Assembly: GCF_001558155.1 (NCBI RefSeq)
Contig: NZ_LOAS01000001.1
Location: 310,001-374,000, forward strand
DNA from: Aliiruegeria sabulilitoris
Lineage (GTDB): Bacteria; Pseudomonadota; Alphaproteobacteria; Rhodobacterales; Rhodobacteraceae
Reading direction: 5' to 3'
Length of the DNA: 64,000 bases
Shown here: piece after piece, positions 52,984 to 60,648 of the stretch
How positions within the stretch are numbered: the stretch's first letter is position 1
Layout of the letters: every line of letters starts with the position of its first letter
Notes under the pieces: generated by a model
Database searches by the model: none
The model's input: only the letters and a program-made list of their open reading frames with translations
What the model was told of the DNA's origin: nothing
Made by a program: the position numbers and the translations under genes

Positions 52984-54735
52984 TCAGAGCGTCGCGCGCA
53001 GTGCTTCGGTCATGGCTTCGAGCATGACATGGCAGGAGGCCGCGCCGGGATCGACATGACCAACGGAGCGGGCGCCGAGTTTCTTGGACCGTCCGCGACG
53101 GCTTTCCATATCCTTAGTCGCCTGCGCACCCTCACGGGCACCATCGGTCGCCGCCTGCATGACGCCGAGCACATCCGCGCCGCCAGCAGCCGCAGCCTGC
53201 GCGGCCTCGGCAGCGGGCATCCAGGCGTCGATCATCGTCTTGTCGCCGGGATTGGCACCACCGCGTCCAAGGATGCCTTTCAGCATGCCGTCGACCCAAG
53301 CCGCCGTCGCCGCGGAATCCAGGTTCAGGCGATCGTTCACGGCCTTGCCGCCGGTGTTGAAGGCGCCGGCATAAAGCGGACCGGAGGACGCGCCAACCGC
53401 GTCAAGGAAAGCCTTGGCCATCTTGGTACAGGTCTGGCTGATCGTGTCATCCTTTGGCGCGGCGTCCAGCGCCTTGATCACGGCGGTCCAGCCGATATCC
53501 ATCGTCACGCCATGGTCACCATCGCCGATCACCCCGTCCAACTCGCTGAGCATGTCGCGGTCACGTGCAATCGCGGCACCAGCGGCATACATCATCGTGC
53601 GGAACACCTCCGGCGTCACGGCGCCGTCGGTTGCCAGCGTGTCGCGGTCGATACTGTCCGCACGGCTGGCAGAGTCGTAGTTCCGCTTTGTCCGAACAGC
53701 ACCTTCGACCGGAGCGGGTGCAGTACCCACGGTCAGCGCGGGCGTGCGGCAGGGATGGTCCAGCAGCGTTTTCAGATCGTCGTCGAGCTTCAGCAGGGTA
53801 ACGGACGCACCGGCCATTTCCATGGAGGTACAATATTCGCCGACCCAGGTGTGATGGATCTTCACGCCCTTCTCGCCGAGGATCTTCGCCACGCGCCGGT
53901 TGATCAGGTAGAGCTCCATCAGAGCGGTCGAGCCAAGGCCGTTGACCAGGACTGCAACCTCGCTGCCTTCGCCAAGGTCCATCTCGCCCAGGATCAGGCC
54001 CATCAACTCGTCGGTGACATTGTCGGCCGTATCGATCTTGTCGCGGCGCATGCCGGGCTCGCCATGGATACCCATGCCGATTTCCATTTCGTCCGGACCG
54101 ATCTCGAAATTCGGCTTCAACGTTTGCGGCATGGAACAAGCCGAAACCGCAACGCCCATGGAGAGCGTGGCGGCATTGGCGCGCCTTGCGGCGTCTTCCA
54201 CTTCGTCCAGCGACCGGCCAAGATCTGCGGCAGCGCCTGCGATCTTGAACACGAAGAAGTCGCCTGCGATCCCGCGGCGCTCATGCGCACGTCCCTTCGG
54301 GGCGGAGGCCACGTCGTCGATCACCTGGACCGACCGGGCTTCGATGCCCAGCTCGGCGCATTCTTCGGCCGCCATGTCGAAGTTGAGCACGTCCCCGGTA
54401 TAGTTGCCGTAAAGCAGAACGACACCCGCGCCGCCATCAGCGGCCATCGCCGCCTGCTTGACCTGCTCGGGCGAGGGCGAGGCAAAGACATTGCCAACCG
54501 CCGCGGCATCCGCCAGCCCGCGGCCGACATACCCGGCAAAAGCCGGCTCGTGGCCCGAACCGCCGCCGATAACAATACCGACCTTGCCGTCACGCGGCCC
54601 GTCGACGGCGACAACAGCACGACCGCTCTCGCCTTCGAGCTTAAGCATGTCTGGATGCGCCGCGAGCATCCCCTCGATCATCTCCGGAATGATGTCTTCC
54701 GGTGCGTTCATCAGCTTTTTGGTGGAATGGTCCAT
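52984..54735 (-). CDS. Dihydroxyacetone kinase family (fused DhaK-DhaL), LerK-like L-erythrulose/DHA kinase
   Basis: 583 residues from the ATG at 54735. The DhaK half (about 1-335) has GGGSGHEPAFAGYVGRG, NYTGDVLNFDMAAEE and the substrate-binding His224 in MGIHGEPGM. The DhaL ATP-binding half has GVIGDGDHG (404-409), SSGPLYAGAFNTGG and GGANPGDKTMIDAWMPA. It phosphorylates a small keto-triose or tetrulose with ATP. The DeoR-EryH-RpiB neighbours point to L-erythrulose; dihydroxyacetone remains possible. Divergent from the DeoR gene, with an operator-like repeat between them. Confidence 0.88.
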   Translation of the reverse strand: MDHSTKKLMNAPEDIIPEMIEGMLAAHPDMLKLEGESGRAVVAVDGPRDGKVGIVIGGGSGHEPAFAGYVGRGLADAAAVGNVFASPSPEQVKQAAMAADGGAGVVLLYGNYTGDVLNFDMAAEECAELGIEARSVQVIDDVASAPKGRAHERRGIAGDFFVFKIAGAAADLGRSLDEVEDAARRANAATLSMGVAVSACSMPQTLKPNFEIGPDEMEIGMGIHGEPGMRRDKIDTADNVTDELMGLILGEMDLGEGSEVAVLVNGLGSTALMELYLINRRVAKILGEKGVKIHHTWVGEYCTSMEMAGASVTLLKLDDDLKTLLDHPCRTPALTVGTAPAPVEGAVRTKRNYDSASRADSIDRDTLATDGAVTPEVFRTMMYAAGAAIARDRDMLSELDGVIGDGDHGVTMDIGWTAVIKALDAAPKDDTISQTCTKMAKAFLDAVGASSGPLYAGAFNTGGKAVNDRLNLDSAATAAWVDGMLKGILGRGGANPGDKTMIDAWMPAAEAAQAAAAGGADVLGVMQAATDGAREGAQATKDMESRRGRSKKLGARSVGHVDPGAASCHVMLEAMTEALRATL

Positions 54736-54926
54736 AGCGTTCAAGGTCTTGCTCCTCCTGCATGTTACCGCCGCGCGGATCGCCGCAAGGCTGGTTCCAC
54801 GGAACCTGTTCATGTCGTCGACCCGCACGGACAGGCGGGAATCGGGGTGTGATCGAGGCCCGATTTGGCGGCGATCATAGACATGGCCCGCACCAAACGC
54901 AACAAATTCGCACGAAATATAGTTGT

Positions 54927-54959
54927 TTTTGTGATTTTATATGCTACGTTTTCACAAAA
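54927..54959. promoter_or_regulatory. Inverted repeat TTTTGTGA-N17-TCACAAAA, candidate DeoR operator
   Basis: Perfect 8-base arms TTTTGTGA (54927-54934) and TCACAAAA (54952-54959) in the divergent kinase/DeoR promoter region, ending just before the DeoR start. The TTTTTGTGA arm recurs at 57145-57153 before the second transketolase. Confidence 0.6.
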
Positions 54960-54972
54960 GGATGTGACGATC

Positions 54973-55746
54973 GTGAAAAGAGACGCCCGACGGCAGGAGA
55001 TCATGGATATGCTCGTTCGCGACGGGTCGGTCGCGCTCGATGCCCTTGCGGAGCATTTCTCGGTCTCCAAGATGACGATCCACCGCGATCTGGACGATCT
55101 GGAGCAGGCCGGTTTGCTGCGCAAGGTTCGTGGCGGAGCGACGATAGAACCCGGCACGCAGTTCGAAAGCGACTTCCGTTTCCGCGAACGTCAAGGTGGC
55201 GACGTCAAACGCCGCATCGCCCGTGCGGCGTTGGAACTGGTGGAACCCGGCTCCACCGTGATCGTCAATGACGGCTCTATGGCGGCTGTGCTCGGCGCGA
55301 TGCTGGTCGAGGCCCGGCCGCTGACGGTCATCACCAACAATTTCGCGGTCATGGAAGCGCTTCGCAATGAACGCGGCATGACCCTGATCGGTCTCGGTGG
55401 CACCTATTCCTCCAAGTATAACGGCTTTTTCGGTGTCGTGACCGAGGAGAGCCTGTTCCGGCTGCGAGCGGATATCGCCTTCATCTCCACGCCCGCCGTG
55501 TCCCGGACCACGAGCTATCACATGGATGATGCCGTGGTGCGCGCCAAGCAGGCCATGATGAAAATCTCGGACCGCAAATGTCTCATGGTCGGCCATCAGC
55601 GCTTCGGCCGCTCCGCCCTGCATGCCATGGCGGATCTACGGGATTTCGACGCAATCGTCACCGATGCCGAGCCGGGCACAGCCTCCATGGATGAGCTGCG
55701 GGACGCCGGTATCACCCTAACAATCGCAAAGGATAAAGCGGAATGA
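54973..55746 (+). CDS. DeoR/GlpR family transcriptional regulator (EryD-like)
   Basis: 257 residues from a GTG at 54973 (decoded VKRDARRQEIMDMLVRDG), preceded by AAAGGA about 10 bases upstream; GTG 54964 is an alternative. The helix-turn-helix is EHFSVSKMTIHRDLDDLEQA. The C-terminal DeoRC sensor domain (DGSMAAVLGAML, VITNNFAVMEAL, VGHQRFGRSAL) binds a phosphorylated sugar. Its stop overlaps the EryH-like start (ATGA). It probably controls the kinase, isomerases and second tkt. Confidence 0.9.
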   Translation: MKRDARRQEIMDMLVRDGSVALDALAEHFSVSKMTIHRDLDDLEQAGLLRKVRGGATIEPGTQFESDFRFRERQGGDVKRRIARAALELVEPGSTVIVNDGSMAAVLGAMLVEARPLTVITNNFAVMEALRNERGMTLIGLGGTYSSKYNGFFGVVTEESLFRLRADIAFISTPAVSRTTSYHMDDAVVRAKQAMMKISDRKCLMVGHQRFGRSALHAMADLRDFDAIVTDAEPGTASMDELRDAGITLTIAKDKAE

Positions 55747-56513
55747 CCGAGCTTCCTTCAATCTGGGTCGGAACCAGCTGGAAAATGAACAAGACACTGG
55801 CCGAGGCCTGCGCCTTCGCCGAGGCGCTGGCCGCTGCCGATGGCGGGCGCGACAGCCGCATCCAGCGTTTCGTGGTGCCGCCCTTCACTGCCGTTCGGCA
55901 GGTCAAGGAGATACTGAGCGAAACCTCAGTGCTCGTTGGAGCTCAGAATATGCACTGGGATGATGAGGGCGCGTGGACGGGCGAGGTTTCTCCCGTAATG
56001 CTCAAGGATTGCAATCTCGACCTGGTAGAGATCGGCCATTCTGAGCGCCGGGCGAATTTCGGGGAAACCATTGAAACGACGGGCCTGAAGGTCGCGGCCG
56101 CCGTGCGCCACGGATTGATTCCGCTGCTCTGCATCGGCGAGACGCTGGAAGAGCGCGAAGCGGGCCGTGCGCAGGAAGTGCTCGAAGCCGAAGTGCGCGG
56201 TGCTCTGGCCGGGTTGAAAGGCGACGCGCTGAAGGCACCGATCTTGCTGGCCTATGAGCCGGTCTGGGCAATTGGCAAAAACGGTATCCCGGCCAGCTCC
56301 GACTATGCCGATGCCCGGCAAGCCGAGATCTCCGCCGTTGCCGAAGACGTGCTCGGACGCGCCATCCCCTGCCTCTATGGTGGCTCGGTGAACCCGGATA
56401 ATTGCGAAGAACTGATCACCTGCCCCTCGATCGACGGGTTGTTCATCGGTCGCTCGGCCTGGAACGTCGAAGGCTATCTCGACATCCTCGCCCGTTGCGC
56501 CGCAGTGATCTGA
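55743..56513 (+). CDS. Triosephosphate isomerase-like protein, EryH/LerI type (L-erythrulose-1-phosphate isomerase)
   Basis: 256 residues. Catalytic triad kept: Lys14 in GTSWKMNKT, His100 in EIGHSERRANFGE, Glu173 in LAYEPVWAIG. However, loop 6, normally GTGKxAT in TIM, reads GKNGIPAS, the form seen in the TpiA-like erythritol-pathway isomerase. This indicates a larger substrate, L-erythrulose 1-phosphate. It overlaps the DeoR gene by four bases; a terminator follows. A second role as triosephosphate isomerase cannot be excluded. Confidence 0.87.
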   Translation: MTELPSIWVGTSWKMNKTLAEACAFAEALAAADGGRDSRIQRFVVPPFTAVRQVKEILSETSVLVGAQNMHWDDEGAWTGEVSPVMLKDCNLDLVEIGHSERRANFGETIETTGLKVAAAVRHGLIPLLCIGETLEEREAGRAQEVLEAEVRGALAGLKGDALKAPILLAYEPVWAIGKNGIPASSDYADARQAEISAVAEDVLGRAIPCLYGGSVNPDNCEELITCPSIDGLFIGRSAWNVEGYLDILARCAAVI

Positions 56514-56532
56514 GTTAACCACCACACAAAGA

Positions 56533-56562
56533 CAAAACCGGCACCCTCGGGCGCCGGTTTTT
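56533..56562. terminator. Bidirectional terminator between the EryH-like and RpiB-like genes
   Basis: AAAACCGGC (56533-56541) pairs with GCCGGTTTT (56552-56560), followed by TT. A-run on the left and T-run on the right let it end both the + (EryH-like) and - (RpiB-like) transcripts. Confidence 0.88.
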
Positions 56563-56581
56563 TCATTTCCTACGGTCCGGA

Positions 56582-57037
56582 TCAGGCCTTGCCGTATTTC
56601 ACGTCGAGCTTGTTGATCGCGTCGACATTGCCAGCAGACCGGCCGGCTTCGTCAAAAGTCTCCACCAGGAACGTGTCGACGATCTTCTTGGCTAGCTCCA
56701 GACCGATGCAACGGGCACCCAGCGTGACGACCTGGGCATTGTTGGACAGCGCCGCACGCTCGGCCGAATAGCAATCATGCAGATGCGCGGCACGGATTCC
56801 GGGCACCTTGTTCGCCGAAATGCAAACGCCAATACCCGTGCCGCAAACAAGGATCGCCTTGTCGAACGTGCCATCGGCAACGCCGCTCGCCACGCGATCC
56901 GCCATGTCGGCATAGAACTTCTCTGCGCCCTCGGGGGTTTCCGAGGCTTCGGTCACATCGTAGCGGTCCGCCAGATATACGGCGAGGTCATGCGCCATGC
57001 CTTTTCCGGCAGAGTCGCCAGCCACTGCTAGTTTCAT
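56582..57037 (-). CDS. RpiB/LacA family isomerase, EryI/DerI-like (erythrulose-4-phosphate isomerase)
   Basis: 151 residues from the ATG at 57037. Cys65 in [19 protein letters not shown] is the catalytic cysteine, and [17 protein letters not shown] is typical for RpiB. The N-terminus reads [16 protein letters not shown] where ribose-5-phosphate isomerases have SDHAG, the form found in the erythrulose-phosphate isomerases. It would convert D-erythrulose 4-phosphate to erythrose 4-phosphate. Convergent with the EryH-like gene and divergent from the second transketolase. Confidence 0.88.
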   Translation of the reverse strand: MKLAVAGDSAGKGMAHDLAVYLADRYDVTEASETPEGAEKFYADMADRVASGVADGTFDKAILVCGTGIGVCISANKVPGIRAAHLHDCYSAERAALSNNAQVVTLGARCIGLELAKKIVDTFLVETFDEAGRSAGNVDAINKLDVKYGKA

Positions 57038-57144
57038 TTCTTTTCCTTTCTTCCTGGGCTCCAAGGCCTGGAGATGGCGCAACTGTAACATGCAGCGCGT
57101 CGAATTCAACAATTATAACATTCATCATGGGATTTTGATTTGCA

Positions 57145-57153
57145 TTTTTGTGA
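57145..57153 (+). promoter_or_regulatory. Candidate DeoR half-site upstream of the second transketolase
   Basis: TTTTTGTGA, identical to the left arm region of the repeat at 54926-54934, placed 37 bases before the transketolase start and between it and the divergent RpiB-like gene. A second TGTGAC follows at about 57169. Confidence 0.5.
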
Positions 57154-57189
57154 CTTTAAGCGTAGCCGTGTGACAAAGGAGTGAATGAC

Positions 57190-59199
57190 ATGCCAAAGGA
57201 TTCGCCCGCCACCGGCGCCGCCATCGACCCGACCCGTAACAGGGAGCTTGCCAACTGCATCCGCGCGCTTTCCATCGACATGGTTGAAGCCGCGAATTCC
57301 GGCCACCCCGGCGCCCCGCTCGGCATGGCCGACGCCGCCACGGCTCTCTTCGCCCGGCACCTGAAATTCGACGCCTCCGCCCCCAATTGGCCGGATCGCG
57401 ACCGCGTGGTGCTCTCGAATGGCCATGCCTCGGCGATGCTCTACAGCCTGCTGCACCTGAATGGTTACGAGGGCATGACCCTCGACGAGCTGCGCAATTT
57501 CCGCCAGTGGGGCGCCAAGACCGCTGGCCACCCGGAATGTGGCCACGCCGCCGGTATCGAGACCACAACCGGCCCATTGGGTCAGGGCATCGCCGGCGCT
57601 GTCGGCATGGCGATGGCCGAACGGCTGATGGCCGACCGTTTCGGCGCGGATCTTGTCGATCACCGCACCTATGTCTTTCTTGGCGACGGCTGTCTGGAGG
57701 AAGGGATTGGACAGGAGGCGATCAGCCTCGCCGGTCATCTCGGACTCGGCAAGCTTGTTGTTCTCTATGACGACAATTCCATCACCATCGACGGACCGAC
57801 CTCCGTCTCCTTCTCCGAGGATATCCCCGCCCGGTTCAAGGCCTGCGGCTGGAAGGTGCTCTCCTGTGACGGCCACGACGCCGCAGCGCTGGACGCGGCT
57901 CTCGCGGAAGCGCGCAGCAGCGACGACGCCCCGGTGCTGATCGCGATGAAAACGGTGATCGGCTACGGTGCTCCGACCAAGGCCGGCACCGCGGGCAGCC
58001 ATGGTTCCCCACTCGGCGCCGAAGAAGCCGCCGCCACGAAAAAGGCGCTTGGCTGCGCACCCGGCGCTTTCGAAATCCCGTCCGAACTTGCGGAGCAATG
58101 GTTGCAAATCGGTCAGCGCGCCGCCGCCGAGCGCGCTGCCTGGCAATCCCGGCTGGACGCCAGGGAAGCGCCCGAACAAGCCGAATTCAACCGCCTCACA
58201 AGCGGCGCCCTACCCGAAGGCTACGACGCGGCGGTTGCCAAGGCCCGCGCCGCACTATTCGAAGCACCGCAAAAGGTCGCTACCCGCAAGGCAAGCCAGA
58301 TCGCGCTGGAAGCTCTGACCGAAGCCGTGCCGGAGATGGTCGGCGGCTCGGCGGACCTCACCGGTTCCAACCTCACCCGCACCAAGGCGACCGACAGCCA
58401 GTTCACCCGCGAGAAGCCCGGCCGCTATGTCGGCTACGGCGTGCGCGAATTCGGCATGGCGGCAGCGATGACCGGAATGTGCCTGCATGGCGGCGTCATC
58501 CCCTATGGCGGCACCTTCCTGGTCTTCTCGGACTATGCGCGCAACGCCATCCGGCTCTCCGCGCTGATGGGCATCGGCACGATCTACGTGATGACCCATG
58601 ACAGCATCGGCCTCGGCGAAGACGGCCCAACGCACCAGCCGGTCGAACACATGGCCAGCCTGCGCGCCATGCCCGGCCTGACGGTGTTCCGGCCCGCCGA
58701 TGCGGTGGAAACGCTCGAATGCTGGGATATCGCCGTGCGTAATCGCAAGCGGCCCTCGCTCATGGCGCTCTCGCGGCAGGCCGTGCCTCAGCTTCGTCTG
58801 GAAGCAGGCGAGGAAAACCTCACCGCCAAAGGCGCCTATATCCTGCGCGGCGGCGATGATCGCGACGTGACGCTGATCGCCACCGGCACCGAGGTCGCCC
58901 TCGCGGTCGAAGCCGCCGAAGCGCTCGCTGCCGACGGGATCAAGGCGGCGGTCGTCTCCATGCCCTCCTGGGACCTGTTCGATGCTCAACCGGCGGAATA
59001 CCGGGCGCAAGTGCTCGGAACCGCTCCGCGCATCGCCATCGAAGCCGCCTCGAAATTCGGCTGGACCCGCTACGTCGCCAGCGAAGAAGACGTTATCGGC
59101 ATGACCGGTTTCGGCGCCTCCGCTCCCGCGGAAAGGCTCTACGAGGAATATGGCATCACTTGCGATGCCATCGTTGCGCGCGCCAAGGCGCTGCTTTGA
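57190..59199 (+). CDS. tkt: Transketolase (second copy)
   Basis: 669 residues from the ATG at 57190, with AAAGGAG 8 bases before; a GTG at 57181 overlaps that element. Motifs: NSGHPGAPLGMADAATALF, GDGCLEEGIGQEAISLAG, VGYGVREFGMAAAMTGMCLH with catalytic Glu, and DGPTHQPVEHMASLRAMPG. Clearly related to but distinct from the copy at 23.4 kb. It is next to the RpiB-like gene, so its likely job is to condense erythrose 4-phosphate with a ketol donor, moving tetrulose carbon into fructose 6-phosphate. Confidence 0.95.
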   Translation: MPKDSPATGAAIDPTRNRELANCIRALSIDMVEAANSGHPGAPLGMADAATALFARHLKFDASAPNWPDRDRVVLSNGHASAMLYSLLHLNGYEGMTLDELRNFRQWGAKTAGHPECGHAAGIETTTGPLGQGIAGAVGMAMAERLMADRFGADLVDHRTYVFLGDGCLEEGIGQEAISLAGHLGLGKLVVLYDDNSITIDGPTSVSFSEDIPARFKACGWKVLSCDGHDAAALDAALAEARSSDDAPVLIAMKTVIGYGAPTKAGTAGSHGSPLGAEEAAATKKALGCAPGAFEIPSELAEQWLQIGQRAAAERAAWQSRLDAREAPEQAEFNRLTSGALPEGYDAAVAKARAALFEAPQKVATRKASQIALEALTEAVPEMVGGSADLTGSNLTRTKATDSQFTREKPGRYVGYGVREFGMAAAMTGMCLHGGVIPYGGTFLVFSDYARNAIRLSALMGIGTIYVMTHDSIGLGEDGPTHQPVEHMASLRAMPGLTVFRPADAVETLECWDIAVRNRKRPSLMALSRQAVPQLRLEAGEENLTAKGAYILRGGDDRDVTLIATGTEVALAVEAAEALAADGIKAAVVSMPSWDLFDAQPAEYRAQVLGTAPRIAIEAASKFGWTRYVASEEDVIGMTGFGASAPAERLYEEYGITCDAIVARAKALL

Positions 59200-59219
59200 T
59201 GTAGGGCGCTAAGATTGTC

Positions 59220-59384
59220 GGCGGCCTTCGGGCCGCCCGCCAAATTCGTTCTTACCGACAAAGGCCTGGCGCAATTCGCCAAGGACTGGGCCGATACCCG
59301 ACAGCCCATCCTGTATTTTCAGGGCGTCGTTCTCCCTGCACCGGGCCTGACCGCCAGCCGCATCACCGGTTGGCGGTCTTTTTT
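59220..59384 (+). other. Structured region after tkt with a strong terminator; possible small RNA or 3' UTR
   Basis: GGCGGCC-TTCG-GGCCGCC (59220-59237) is a perfect stem with a UUCG loop, 21 bases after the tkt stop. About 110 bases later GACCGCCAGCCG (59349-59360) pairs with CGGTTGGCGGTC (59367-59378; one G-T) followed by TTTTTT (59379-59384), a strong terminator. The region between has no convincing gene. It could be a 3' UTR or a separate small RNA. Confidence 0.5.
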
Positions 59385-59480
59385 CCCTGAGCGCATTCTA
59401 CTACGAACGTTGCAAGCATTGCTCCACACGCCCGGGAGAATTCCCGACAGATGACCTTGGAGACCCATTTCCCATCATCT

Positions 59481-59541
59481 GTCCTGAAATATCCCGGGGG
59501 GAGCGCTCGCAAGAGCGCGAGGGGGCAACGCCCCCTGCCAG
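59481..59541. repeat. Intergenic hairpin repeat, type 2 copy
   Basis: TCCTGAAATATCCCGGGGGG, then GCGCTC-GCAA-GAGCGC and GGGGG-CAA-CGCCCCC stems, matching 37,158-37,215. It lies 23 bases from the fbp stop and could terminate that minus-strand gene. The 364-base gap 59,200-59,563 is occupied by this and the structured region. Confidence 0.7.
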
Positions 59542-59563
59542 CGTAGCCGCGGCGCGATCCGGG

Positions 59564-60574
59564 TCAGCCGTCCTTGCGATAATGCTCTTCGATCCGGAGC
59601 ACTTCGTTACGGGATCCAAGAATGACAGACGCGCGCTGATGCGGCGATTCCGGCTGTATGTCGAGAATTCTCGACTTTCCGGTCGAGGCAAGGCCTCCCG
59701 CTTGTTCCACGAGGAAAGCGATCGGGTTGGCCTCGTACATTAGGCGCAGCTTCCCGCCCTCGGCGCGATTCCGACTGTCTTCGGGGTAAAGGAAGACACC
59801 GCCGCGCGTCAGGATCCGGTGAATGTCCACCACCATCGATGCTGTCCAACGCATGTTGAAGGACTTGCCCCGCGGTCCATTTTGACCGGCAATGCAATCC
59901 TCGATATAGCTCCGGACCGGCGCATCCCAATCGGCAAAGCGCGACGCGTTGATCGCGAATTCATTGCAATCTTCCGGGATGGTCATGTTGCGGGAAACGA
60001 TCCGGAACTCGCCCGTCGCGAGGTGGTTGGTGAATTCATGCACGCCGTGGCCGAGCGTCAGCACCAGCGTGGTTGCGGGGCCGAAGATCGAATAGCCGGA
60101 GCAGATCTGATAGCTGCCGTCCCGCAACACGGTCTTCACATCGCCCGCAACCGCGTCTTCGGGCAATTGCATTATGGAGAAGATCGAGCCGACAGACAGG
60201 TTCACGTCCAGGTTGGAAGAGCCATCGAGCGGATCGAAATAGACGATGTAATCGCCCGCCTTGGCCGTGTCTTTCAGCCAGGTCACCTCGTCCACCTCTT
60301 CCGAAACCAATGCGGCAACTCGGCTACAATTGCGAATATGGCTCTCGAATTGCTCATTGGCGATCACGTCGAGTTTCTTCTGCGCCTCGCCCTGAACGTT
60401 GGTCGAACCGGCCGTACCAAGCGTCTCAAGGAAGGATCCGTTCCGGATCAGGGTCGAGATCTCCCGGCAGGCGGTCGCGATATCCTCAAGCAGGAACACG
60501 AGGTCCTTTTCCACCCCGTGTGTCCTGTATTCCTGAAGGAGAAACTGACGGAGAGTCGCCCTGTTGATCGCCAT
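59564..60574 (-). CDS. fbp: Class 1 fructose-1,6-bisphosphatase
   Basis: 336 residues from the ATG at 60574; a GTG two codons earlier is possible. Metal and phosphate motifs: ALVSEEVDEVTW, YFDPLDGSSNLDVNLSVGSI, and YPEDSRNRAEGGKLRLMYEA with the AMP/substrate region following. It hydrolyses fructose 1,6-bisphosphate in gluconeogenesis. Its location beside the second transketolase links the tetrulose route to hexose phosphate. Single gene, minus strand. Confidence 0.96.
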   Translation of the reverse strand: MAINRATLRQFLLQEYRTHGVEKDLVFLLEDIATACREISTLIRNGSFLETLGTAGSTNVQGEAQKKLDVIANEQFESHIRNCSRVAALVSEEVDEVTWLKDTAKAGDYIVYFDPLDGSSNLDVNLSVGSIFSIMQLPEDAVAGDVKTVLRDGSYQICSGYSIFGPATTLVLTLGHGVHEFTNHLATGEFRIVSRNMTIPEDCNEFAINASRFADWDAPVRSYIEDCIAGQNGPRGKSFNMRWTASMVVDIHRILTRGGVFLYPEDSRNRAEGGKLRLMYEANPIAFLVEQAGGLASTGKSRILDIQPESPHQRASVILGSRNEVLRIEEHYRKDG

Positions 60575-60648
60575 AGTCACTTCCTTTCAGGTCGGTTTCA
60601 CTGCACGGCGGACAGTTTCGTCATTTCCGTCCGGTGACAAGGCGACAC

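Noticed and set aside
53029-54852. A 607-codon plus-strand frame
   Set aside because: It is antisense to the DhaKL-type kinase gene and has no domain match.
20281-59199. A mobile genomic island with attachment repeats
   Set aside because: No integrase, transposase or direct repeat of the tRNA end was seen; kept only as a question for comparative work.
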